Source of the DNA: Streptomyces sp. CB01249
GTDB taxonomy: Bacteria; Actinomycetota; Actinomycetes; Streptomycetales; Streptomycetaceae
Assembly: GCF_001905735.1 (NCBI RefSeq)
Contig: NZ_LISW01000007.1
Coordinates: 147,600-211,599, forward strand
DNA: 64,000 nucleotides
Direction of reading: 5' to 3'
The translations under genes and the position numbers were made by a program. Below the pieces are notes generated by a model. That model was not told the origin of the DNA. It searched no databases and worked only from the letters and a program-made list of their open reading frames with translations. Position 1 is the stretch's first letter. Each line of letters begins with the position of its first letter. Below are positions 19,693 to 26,954 of this stretch, piece by piece.

Positions 19693-21665
19693 CGACCGCA
19701 CAGGAACCCTCCACCGCACCGGCGTCCGCCGCGATCATAGGCCTCGGCCCGCGCGGTCTCGGCGTCCTGGAACGGCTGACCGCCCACGCCCTCGCGACCC
19801 CGACCCCCCTCGTCGTGCACCTGGTGGACCCGGGCACCGAGGGACCCGGATTCCACCGCCCCGACGAGCCCGACCACCTGCTGCTCAACACCGTCTGCGC
19901 CCAGGTGACGGCGTTCGCGGACGCGGACATGGTGGACGGTCCCGTCCCCCTCACCGGACCCTCGCTGCACGACTGGTGCCTCCGGCGCGATCTGCGCCTG
20001 GACGAGGACGGCTTCACCGTGCGGCCGGGGCGCGGCCGGGAGATCAGGCCCAACGACTTCCTGCCGCGCAGGCTGCTGAGCGAGTACCTGGCCTGGGCCG
20101 CGCGCCGGATCATGGACGCCGTCCCCGGCCACCTGACCCTCGTACGGCACACGACGACAGCGGTCGACGTGGTCACCGGGACCGGCGGCAACGGGCCGGA
20201 GCAGCGCGAGACGGTGGTCCTCGCCGACGGCGGCCGCATCGCCGCGGACGCCGTCTTCGTCACCGTCGGCCACCACTCCCTCCACCTGCCCCCGCCGCCC
20301 GCCGAGGCGCCCCGGTCGGTCGGCCGCCCGTATCCCCTGCCCGGGGCGCTCGACGCCGTCGCCCCCGGGGACCGGGTCGCCGTGCTGGGCACGGGCCTGA
20401 CGGCGATGGACGTGATCGCGACGCTCACCGTGGGGCGCGGCGGCCGGCACGTCCGCGACGGGGACCGGCTGCGCTACGAACGCAGCCGGCGCGAACCGCT
20501 GATCGTGCTGGCCAACCGGTCCGGGCTGCCCGCCCGGAGCAGGCCGTATCTCCACCCCGGACGGGTCCGCCCCGCCCCGCTCGCGCTGACCGGGGAACGC
20601 CTGTCCGCGCTGCGCGCACGGCGGCCGGGCGGCCGGCTGTCCTTCATCCGGGACGTCCGGCCCCTCGTCGTCGCCGAGATGGAACTCGCCTGGTACCGCA
20701 CCCTGCTCGCCCGCGACCTGGGCGGCCGGACCCCGGACACGGCCCGGGCCGCCGCCCGACTCGCCGACGAGGCAAGCGGGTCGGGGTACGAAGGAGTCCT
20801 CGCCGGTTTACGGGAGCGCTTCGGCCCGAACCCGGTCGCCGGGCTGCTGAACGGCGCACCGGCCACCTCCGACGACCTCGGCGGCGCACCCGCGACCTGG
20901 CCGGACCAGCGCGCGTACACCGCGTACTTCACCGCCGAGGTGGAGCACGACCTCGGCGAGGCGCGCGCGGGTCTCGGTGTCAGCCCGCTGAAGGAGGCCC
21001 TGGAGGTCCTGCGCGACCACCGCGACGCGCTCCGCGCCGTCGTGGACGCGCCGGGCCTGGACGACGAGTCGGCGGCGTACTTCTTCGGCACCTTCGCCCC
21101 GCTGGTCAACCGTCTGGTGATAGGCCCGCAGCTCGACCGCTCCGCCGAACTCCTCTCGCTGCTCGCCGCGGGCGTGCTGCGGCTGGGGCCGGGCCCCGGT
21201 CCCAAGGTGATCCCGCCCCTCGGCGGGGGCGGCCCCTGGCAGCTGGAGTCGACCCTGCTCGACGCGCACACCGTCGTGGACGTCGATCACGTGGTGCACG
21301 CCCATGTGACCGAGCCCGTGGCGGAGCGGGTCACCGGCTCGCTGCTGAGCCGCCTGGTCCGGTCCGGCCGCGCCCGGACCCGTACCGCCGGCGGGACCCC
21401 GCTGCCCGGTCTGGACGTCAACCGGAGCGGCCAGGGCATCGCCCGGACGGGCGCGGTCCAGTCCCGGCTGTTCTTCCTGGGGCCCCACACGGAGGGGTCC
21501 AGCTACTACAACCACTACGTCCCCTCCCCCGGCACCCCGTCGCGTGCGCTGCTGGACGCGGAGCTGGCCCTCACCACGGCCCTGCCGCAGCTGCGGGGCG
21601 TCCCGACCCTCCACCGCACCCCCGCCGCGGCCGGGGCGGCCCCGTCCGACGAGAGGAACCGATGA
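19686..21665 (+). CDS. Large FAD/NAD(P)-binding enzyme, possible N-oxygenase
   Basis: A 659-aa protein with two dinucleotide motifs: IIGLGPRGLGVLERL near residue 18 and VAVLGTGLTAMDVIATL near 235. FRHP-like loop HRPDEPDHLLLNT and GPHTEGSSYYNHYVPSPG near the C-terminus are also seen. This layout fits the NAD_binding_9-type flavoproteins. I recall that amino-acid N-oxygenases of the CreE/FzmM kind are of similar size and type, so oxidation of a Dap amino group is a plausible role, but it is inference. The ATG overlaps the SbnB-like gene by 7 bp, with GGGGAG upstream. TTA at 20808-20810 (codon 375) is a second bldA-type codon in the operon. Confidence 0.75.
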   Translation: MVTTAQEPSTAPASAAIIGLGPRGLGVLERLTAHALATPTPLVVHLVDPGTEGPGFHRPDEPDHLLLNTVCAQVTAFADADMVDGPVPLTGPSLHDWCLRRDLRLDEDGFTVRPGRGREIRPNDFLPRRLLSEYLAWAARRIMDAVPGHLTLVRHTTTAVDVVTGTGGNGPEQRETVVLADGGRIAADAVFVTVGHHSLHLPPPPAEAPRSVGRPYPLPGALDAVAPGDRVAVLGTGLTAMDVIATLTVGRGGRHVRDGDRLRYERSRREPLIVLANRSGLPARSRPYLHPGRVRPAPLALTGERLSALRARRPGGRLSFIRDVRPLVVAEMELAWYRTLLARDLGGRTPDTARAAARLADEASGSGYEGVLAGLRERFGPNPVAGLLNGAPATSDDLGGAPATWPDQRAYTAYFTAEVEHDLGEARAGLGVSPLKEALEVLRDHRDALRAVVDAPGLDDESAAYFFGTFAPLVNRLVIGPQLDRSAELLSLLAAGVLRLGPGPGPKVIPPLGGGGPWQLESTLLDAHTVVDVDHVVHAHVTEPVAERVTGSLLSRLVRSGRARTRTAGGTPLPGLDVNRSGQGIARTGAVQSRLFFLGPHTEGSSYYNHYVPSPGTPSRALLDAELALTTALPQLRGVPTLHRTPAAAGAAPSDERNR

Positions 21666-22864
21666 ACAACCGCGAGAAGTACACGCCCTGGACGCACACG
21701 TACCACGTGGAGACCCGGGCCGCGCAGGGCGACGGCTGGCGCTCCCCCACCACCGGGGCCGTGCCGCCCGCCATCAGCATGGGCGCCACCTACGCCAGGG
21801 ACAGCGAGTACCGCACCCCGGCGGGCCTGGCCTACCTGCGCGACCAGGGGGCTCCCGGGTACGAACAGGTCGAGGACGTGGTGGCCGGGCTGGAGGGCGG
21901 CTCGCGCGGCCTGCTCTTCTCGTCCGGGATGGCCGCCGCGACCGCCGTCTTCCAGGTGCTGCCCGCCGGCTCCCGGGTCGTGGTGCCCCGGACGATGTAC
22001 TTCGGGCTCACCAAGTGGCTCCTGGAGTTCGGTACGGAGCAGGGCCTCGAAGTGGTCCAGGTGCCCATGGACGACCTGGACGCGGTCGCCGCCGCGGTGG
22101 CCGCCGCCCCCACCCGCCTGGTGTGGGCGGAGTCCCCCGCGAACCCCACCTGGACGGTGACGGACCTCGCGGCGGTGGGCGCGGTGGCGCGCGAGGCCGG
22201 AGCCCTGTTCGGCGTGGACAACACGGTGCCCACGCCCGTCCACTCCCGCCCGTTCGAGCTCGGTGCCGACCTCGTCATGCACTCCGGCACCAAGTACCTC
22301 AACGGCCACACCGACGTGGTGGCCGGTCTGCTCGTGCTGGCCCCGGACCCGGGCGAGCGGGCGGCCGCCCTGTGGGAGCGGCTGGAACTGCACCGCAGGC
22401 TGACCGGGCCCATGCTCGGGCCGCTGGAGACCTATCTGCTGATGCGCGGCATACGCACGCTGTTCCCGCGCATGCGTCAGATCTCGGCCACCGCCATGGC
22501 GCTCGCCGAGCACTTCGCCGGCCATCCGCTGATCCGCAAGGTCGCCTATCCGGGGCTGCCCGACGACCCGGGCCACGCCATCGCCGCACGTCAGATGAGT
22601 GACGGGTTCAGTGGCATGCTCTCCCTGCACGTGGCCGGGGAGTGGCAGCGCTCCCTGCGCACCGCCCAGCACTGCGAGTTGTTCATTCGCGCCACTTCCC
22701 TCGGCGGAGTGGAGAGCCTGATCGAACACCGCTATACCTTCGAGGGCCCGGGCAGCACGTCCCCCAAGGACATGCTGCGCGTCTCGGTCGGCCTGGAGAA
22801 TCCCGCGGACCTCGTCGCCGACCTCGAACAGGCCCTGGAGCGGGCCGCGAAGGAAGACCGTTGA
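21662..22864 (+). CDS. Cys/Met-metabolism PLP enzyme (cystathionine synthase/lyase family)
   Basis: Fold-type I PLP enzyme of 400 aa, the usual length. Motifs include YEQVEDVVAGLEGGSRGLLF with FSSGMAAATAVF (phosphate cup), WAESPANPTWTVTDL, GVDNTVPTPVHSRPFELGAD and the PLP-lysine segment VMHSGTKYLNGHTDVVAG. The family performs beta- or gamma-elimination and replacement. In this operon it could eliminate or replace the modified beta-nitrogen group of a Dap derivative, or add a thiol, but the reaction cannot be read from sequence. ATGA overlap with the flavoenzyme gene and TTGA overlap with the transporter show tight coupling. Confidence 0.85.
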   Translation: MNNREKYTPWTHTYHVETRAAQGDGWRSPTTGAVPPAISMGATYARDSEYRTPAGLAYLRDQGAPGYEQVEDVVAGLEGGSRGLLFSSGMAAATAVFQVLPAGSRVVVPRTMYFGLTKWLLEFGTEQGLEVVQVPMDDLDAVAAAVAAAPTRLVWAESPANPTWTVTDLAAVGAVAREAGALFGVDNTVPTPVHSRPFELGADLVMHSGTKYLNGHTDVVAGLLVLAPDPGERAAALWERLELHRRLTGPMLGPLETYLLMRGIRTLFPRMRQISATAMALAEHFAGHPLIRKVAYPGLPDDPGHAIAARQMSDGFSGMLSLHVAGEWQRSLRTAQHCELFIRATSLGGVESLIEHRYTFEGPGSTSPKDMLRVSVGLENPADLVADLEQALERAAKEDR

Positions 22865-24153
22865 GCTCTGAGACCCACACCCCCCACCCCCCGGCGGCCG
22901 ACCCGTCCGCCGGGGGCGCCCCCGCGGACCCCGGCGGGGCACCCCCGGCGGAGGACTCCGCCGGACACCGGCCCGGCCTCTGGCGGGACGCGTCCCTCTC
23001 GGCCGTCCTCGCGGGCTTCATCGCCGTCGTGGTCTCCTACTCCGGGCCCCTGGTCATCGTGCTGGCGGCGGCGTCGGCCGGTCATCTGACCACCGGCCAG
23101 ACCAGCTCCTGGGTCTGGGCCATCTCCATCGGCTCCGGCCTGACCTGCGTCGGGCTCAGTCTGCGGACCCGGATGCCGGTCATCACCGCCTGGTCGACGC
23201 CCGGCGCCGCCCTGCTGGTCACCAGCCTCGGCGCGTACTCCTACGGGGAGGCCGTCGGCGCGTTCCTGGTCACCGGGGTCGTGATCACCCTCGTCGGGCT
23301 GACCGGGGTCTTCGGGCGGCTGATGCGCCATGTGCCGTCGGCGGTGGTCTCCGCGATGCTCGCCGGGATCCTGTTCTCCTTCGGGACCGGGGTGTTCACC
23401 TCGCTCACCTCCGCGCCGTACATCGGCGGGGCGGTGCTTGTGGCCTATCTGCTCGGCAAGCGGATGTTCCCCCGGTACGCCGTGCTGGCCGCGCTGGCGG
23501 CCGGTGTGGTGGCCGCGGCGGCCACCTCGCGCCTGCACGTGCACCTGGACGGCGTCGGCCTGGCCACCCCGGTCCTGACCACGCCGCACTTCTCCGTGGC
23601 CTCCCTGATCGGCATCGCGGTACCGCTGACCCTGGCGACGCTCGGCTCGCAGAACGCGCCCGGGATCGGGGTGCTCACGGCCGCCGGATACCGCCCGGAC
23701 GACCGGCTGCTCATCGGCTCCACCGGGCTGGTCTCGACCCTGCTGGCGCCGTTCGGCTCGCACGCGATCAACCTGGCCGCCATCACGGCCGCGATCTGCA
23801 CCGGTCCGGAGGCCCACCAGGACACCCGGCGCCGGTACGTCGCCGGTGTGTCCTGCGGGGCGTTCTACCTGCTGATCGGCCTGTTCGGCTCCACGCTGGT
23901 GGTGCTGTTCGCGGGGCTGCCCAAGGAGCTCATCGCGGCGACGGCGGGCGTCGCCCTCTTCGGCGCGCTGGCGGGCGGGCTGACCGGGGCCATGACCGAG
24001 GAGAAGGACCGCGAGGCCGCCCTCATCACCTTCCTCGCCACCGCATCCGGGATCACCCTGCACGGGATCGGATCGGCGTTCTGGGGCCTGCTGTTCGGCA
24101 TGGTCACGCACCTCGTCCTGACCCGCCTGCGCCGCCCCGCCCCGGCGGCCTGA
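22861..24153 (+). CDS. BenE-family (benzoate:H+ symporter-like) transporter
   Basis: A 430-aa integral-membrane protein with about 12 hydrophobic segments after a 40-residue Pro/Ala-rich cytoplasmic N-terminus. Features match BenE/NCS2-like permeases: FIAVVVSYSGPLVIVLAAA, SIGSGLTCVGLSLRTRMPV, AWSTPGAALLVTSL and PLTLATLGSQNAPGIGVL. I chose the TTG start (22861-22863) because AAGGAAG is correctly spaced and TTGA overlaps the previous stop. Alternatives would need a much longer N-terminus. As the last gene of a Dap-type operon it probably moves the pathway product or a precursor. Benzoate itself is not implied. Confidence 0.82.
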   Translation: MSSETHTPHPPAADPSAGGAPADPGGAPPAEDSAGHRPGLWRDASLSAVLAGFIAVVVSYSGPLVIVLAAASAGHLTTGQTSSWVWAISIGSGLTCVGLSLRTRMPVITAWSTPGAALLVTSLGAYSYGEAVGAFLVTGVVITLVGLTGVFGRLMRHVPSAVVSAMLAGILFSFGTGVFTSLTSAPYIGGAVLVAYLLGKRMFPRYAVLAALAAGVVAAAATSRLHVHLDGVGLATPVLTTPHFSVASLIGIAVPLTLATLGSQNAPGIGVLTAAGYRPDDRLLIGSTGLVSTLLAPFGSHAINLAAITAAICTGPEAHQDTRRRYVAGVSCGAFYLLIGLFGSTLVVLFAGLPKELIAATAGVALFGALAGGLTGAMTEEKDREAALITFLATASGITLHGIGSAFWGLLFGMVTHLVLTRLRRPAPAA

Positions 24154-24178
24154 CAGGCGCCCCGGGACCCGTACGACC

Positions 24179-24219
24179 GCAGGGGCCGGACACCGTCAGC
24201 CGACGGGGTCCGGCCCCTG
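24179..24219. terminator. Hairpin terminator, copy B of the duplicated 41-bp repeat
   Basis: Identical over 41 bases to 17475-17515. The 12-bp outer stem and inner CCGTC/GACGG pairing are kept. It lies between the convergent BenE-type gene and the LuxR gene. The LuxR stop codon (TCA, 24196-24198) is inside the hairpin, so the repeat encodes the last seven residues (QGPDPVG) of that regulator. Confidence 0.9.
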
Positions 24220-24888
24220 GCGCGTCCCCGCCGCCCGGTCCAGCAGCCCGGTCCGGGCGGCCAGCGCGGCGGCCTCCAGACGGGAGCCGACGCCGAGCTT
24301 CATCAGGACGCGCTGGACGTGCGTACGCGCGGTGCTCGGCGCGATCCGCATCCCGGCCGCGATCAGCCGGGTGTCCTCGCCCTCCGCGACCCGGACCAGC
24401 ACCTCGACCTCGCGCGGGGTGAGCAGCCGCAGCAGCCGGCGGCCCTCGTCGTCCGGCTGGGCCACCGGGTCGAGCAGTTCGGCGAAGGCGCCCTGGAGGA
24501 GCTGGGGTGCGATCGCCGCCTCCCCGGCCCTGGCCTTCGCCATGGCGCGCTCCACGCCCTCGATCCGCTCGTCGTGCCGGACGTACCCGGCGGCCCCGGC
24601 CGCGAAGGCGGCGGCGATCCCGCGTGGGCTGGGGACCGGGCCGAGCACGACCACCGCGGTCTGCGGGCGCTCGCGCCGGATCCGGACGACGGGGTCGAAG
24701 GTGCCGGGCACGGCGGGCGAGGCGGTGCCGAACAGGCAGACCTCGGGGGCCCGTCCGACGACGAGGTCCGCCGCCCCGGCGGTGGGCGCGGCGGCGGCCA
24801 GCACCCGGTGGCCGCGCAGTTTCAGTGCCGAGGCCAGCGCCTCGGCGAGCAGTCGGTGGTCGTCCACCACCATCAGCCGGACACCCAT
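24196..24888 (-). CDS. Orphan LuxR-type regulator with degenerate receiver domain
   Basis: A 230-aa regulator. The N-terminal half looks like a receiver (VRLMVVDDHRLLAEALASAL) but at the usual phospho-acceptor position it reads EVCLFGTASPAV, with no Asp, so ordinary phosphorylation is unlikely. The C-terminal LuxR helix-turn-helix is LTPREVEVLVRVAEGED, then IAPSTARTHVQRVLMKLGVG. The ATG at 24886-24888 follows a G-rich stretch. The open frame extends upstream to 24996 but would overlap a terminator palindrome. It is a relative of the LuxR protein at 10646-11470. No kinase is nearby, and its target could be the adjacent Dap operon. Confidence 0.85.
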   Translation of the reverse strand: MGVRLMVVDDHRLLAEALASALKLRGHRVLAAAAPTAGAADLVVGRAPEVCLFGTASPAVPGTFDPVVRIRRERPQTAVVVLGPVPSPRGIAAAFAAGAAGYVRHDERIEGVERAMAKARAGEAAIAPQLLQGAFAELLDPVAQPDDEGRRLLRLLTPREVEVLVRVAEGEDTRLIAAGMRIAPSTARTHVQRVLMKLGVGSRLEAAALAARTGLLDRAAGTRQGPDPVG

Positions 24889-24963
24889 CGCCCCATTCCC
24901 CCCGTCCCACCGCCAAGGCCCCCCGGCCCTCCAGGGCCTGCAAGTTACACGGCCGGATACGCG

Positions 24964-24997
24964 TGTGGGGGTGGAACCGGCCGGTTCCACCCCCACA
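24964..24997. terminator. Perfect 34-bp palindrome, terminator of the propeller gene
   Basis: A fully self-complementary sequence, with arms TGTGGGGGTGGAACCGG and its complement. It lies 12 bp beyond the stop of the beta-propeller gene and upstream of the divergently placed luxR start. The lack of a loop makes cruciform or strong-hairpin formation likely. Confidence 0.8.
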
Positions 24998-25009
24998 TGT
25001 GATGCGGGC

Positions 25010-26896
25010 TCAGCTGGTGTGGAAGGACACCACCAGGTACTCCTTCTCGTCCAGCGAGCTCTTGCGCGGGGCGCTGATCATCGTCTCGGAGATGAAGAAC
25101 CGCCCCTGTTCGTAGCGGAACTCCGCGTAGTCCGGGGTGAAGCTGGTCTCCGCGTCCCGGACGGCCTTGTCGGCCGGGTTGCGCATCAGGACGGTCTGCT
25201 TGAAGGTGCTGCCGTCGATGGAGACGACCTCACCGCCCTTGTCGTACGGGGGTTCCCGGTACGCGATGATGTTGGTGCCGTCCATGCGCAGCGGGAACAT
25301 CGTGAACTTCTCGCCCGCGTCGGCCCGGTCGCCGGTCTGCTTGCCGGTGGTGAGGTCGAAGGAGACGATCTCGTTGGTCCGGCTGAAGCTCTCGCCGGTG
25401 CCCTCGTGCTCCTCGGTCGGCAGGTAGATGCGGTTGTTGCCGACGGCGAGGTGCTGGCACTGCTCGACCTCGGTGGAGCCGCACCTGGCGGCGTACTTCT
25501 CGGCGTCGGCGGAGATCCGGATCTTCAGCTTGCCGGTGGTCTCGTCGATCGAGAAGAAGTCCGAGATGCTGCTGCCGTCGCCGGCGGTGTCGCCGACGTC
25601 GGCGGCGACGACGAGCGGCTTGGTGGAGACGATGCTCGCGTAGTCGACACCGGCCGGCATCTTGTACGAGGAGAGCGGGGCGCCCGTCGTCGGGTTCAGC
25701 GCCTGGATGACGAGCTGCGGGTCGTCGTACGTACCGCACTTGCGGACGGTGGCCAGGGCCTCGCCGCCGCCGTAGCCGAGGTCGTAGCAGCCGTCGGTGC
25801 TGACCTTCGGCTTCCAGAGCTCGGCGCCGTCGGCCAGCTTGAAGGCGGCGCCGCCGTCGAGGCCGCCGGCGGCGACCGTGCTGCCGCTGAGGGTGACCTC
25901 GGTGAAGCGGACGGGGCGGTCACCACCGGTGGAGGCGGTGATCGACTTGTTCCACAGCAGCTTGCCGGTGGCCAGGTCGAGGGCGCCGACCTGGGTGCAG
26001 GTCTGGTACTTCTTGGCCTTCGTGCGCTTGGCCTCCTCGAAGAGGATGGCGGTCTTGAAGTCCTTGGTCATGTGCCGGGAGGCCCCGCACACCTGGCCGT
26101 CCAGCGGGATCGACCACGCCTTCTTGCCCGTGTCCAGGTCGTAGCCGACGACCTCGTTGACGCCCGACTTCACGTACACCTTGTCGGTGACCCAGGAGCC
26201 GTCGACGGACGTGACGTCGGTGACCTTGGGCTGCGGGAGCTGGAAGCCGACGGCCGAGTCGACGTTGGCCGGGGCCTTCTCCTTGCCGCCGGTGGAGCCC
26301 CCGTTCCCGCCGTCGTCGCCCTTGCCGCCCTTGTTCTCGCCGGAGGTGCCGGCGGAGGTGCCCGCCTCGTCCTTCTTGTCGTCCCCGCCGCTGGAGGCGT
26401 ACCAGATGCCACCGCCGATGATCAGGGCGACCGCGACCACGGCCGCGACGATGATCTGGGCCTGGGTGGAGAACTTCTTCCCGCCCCCGCCCTGCGGCGG
26501 CGTCGGGTAGGCAGGCTGCATCGGGGCGGTCGGGTAGCCGTACGGCTGCTGCTGGCCCTGCTGCGGGAAGCCGTAGCCGGGCTGGGTGGGGGGCTGCTGC
26601 GGCTGGCCCTGCGGGAAGCCGTAACCGGGCTGCGTGGGCGGCTGCTGCGGCTGGCCCTGCGGGAAGCCGTAGCCCGGCTGGGTCGGCGGCTGCTGCGGCT
26701 GACCCTGCGGATAGCCGTAGCCCGGCTCCGTGGGCGGCTGCTGGGGCGGGCCGGGGGGCGGCGGCGGGGTCGGGGCGCCGAAGCCACCGGAGGGCGGGTC
26801 CTGCGGGGCGCCGAATCCGCCGGGCGGCGGGTCCTGCGGCGCGCCGAATCCGCCCTGGGGCGGGTCGTGGGGCGGCTGCTGGGGCGGCTGGGTCAT
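25010..26896 (-). CDS. Membrane-anchored PQQ-like beta-propeller protein, paralog 1
   Basis: A 628-aa protein with three parts. Residues 1-135 are a Pro/Gln/Gly/Tyr-rich cytoplasmic region with 16-residue tandem repeats (PGYGFPQGQPQQPPTQ). Then comes one membrane helix, AQIIVAAVVAVALIIGGGIWYA, and an external domain of about 440 residues. That domain has PQQ/BamB-like blades such as YDLDTGKKAWSIPLDG, ALDLATGKLLWNKSI and SFDLTTGKQTGDRAD. This is a type II membrane topology, with no signal peptidase site. It is the most distal of three consecutive paralogs on this strand. Function is unknown; envelope scaffolding or ligand sensing is possible. Confidence 0.82.
   Translation of the reverse strand: MTQPPQQPPHDPPQGGFGAPQDPPPGGFGAPQDPPSGGFGAPTPPPPPGPPQQPPTEPGYGYPQGQPQQPPTQPGYGFPQGQPQQPPTQPGYGFPQGQPQQPPTQPGYGFPQQGQQQPYGYPTAPMQPAYPTPPQGGGGKKFSTQAQIIVAAVVAVALIIGGGIWYASSGGDDKKDEAGTSAGTSGENKGGKGDDGGNGGSTGGKEKAPANVDSAVGFQLPQPKVTDVTSVDGSWVTDKVYVKSGVNEVVGYDLDTGKKAWSIPLDGQVCGASRHMTKDFKTAILFEEAKRTKAKKYQTCTQVGALDLATGKLLWNKSITASTGGDRPVRFTEVTLSGSTVAAGGLDGGAAFKLADGAELWKPKVSTDGCYDLGYGGGEALATVRKCGTYDDPQLVIQALNPTTGAPLSSYKMPAGVDYASIVSTKPLVVAADVGDTAGDGSSISDFFSIDETTGKLKIRISADAEKYAARCGSTEVEQCQHLAVGNNRIYLPTEEHEGTGESFSRTNEIVSFDLTTGKQTGDRADAGEKFTMFPLRMDGTNIIAYREPPYDKGGEVVSIDGSTFKQTVLMRNPADKAVRDAETSFTPDYAEFRYEQGRFFISETMISAPRKSSLDEKEYLVVSFHTS
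26569..26737 (-). repeat. 48-bp in-gene tandem repeat (Pro/Gln-rich)
   Basis: About three and a half copies of a 48-bp unit encode PGYG[FY]PQGQPQQPPTQ in the N-terminal region of the first propeller protein. The copies differ mostly at synonymous positions, so slippage or unequal exchange in coding DNA explains them. Confidence 0.8.
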
Positions 26897-26954
26897 GGCG
26901 TTGCGTACCTCGGGGAAGGGGGTCGGTCGGGTTCGTCCGGGCAGGGGTGAGCCG

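Noticed and set aside
17692-24153. Staphyloferrin B-type siderophore cluster
   Set aside because: Only the SbnA/SbnB-type pair is shared. No IucA/IucC-type synthetase, citrate synthase-like or decarboxylase gene is present.
17475-24219. Integrative element with attL/attR sites
   Set aside because: No integrase, excisionase or tRNA end is present. The direct repeats are terminator hairpins, so an insertion is inferred but not a mobile element.
26569-26737. Regular 48-bp repeats that could suggest a CRISPR or satellite array
   Set aside because: The units are contiguous, in frame and encode a Pro/Gln-rich protein repeat. There are no unique spacers and no cas genes.
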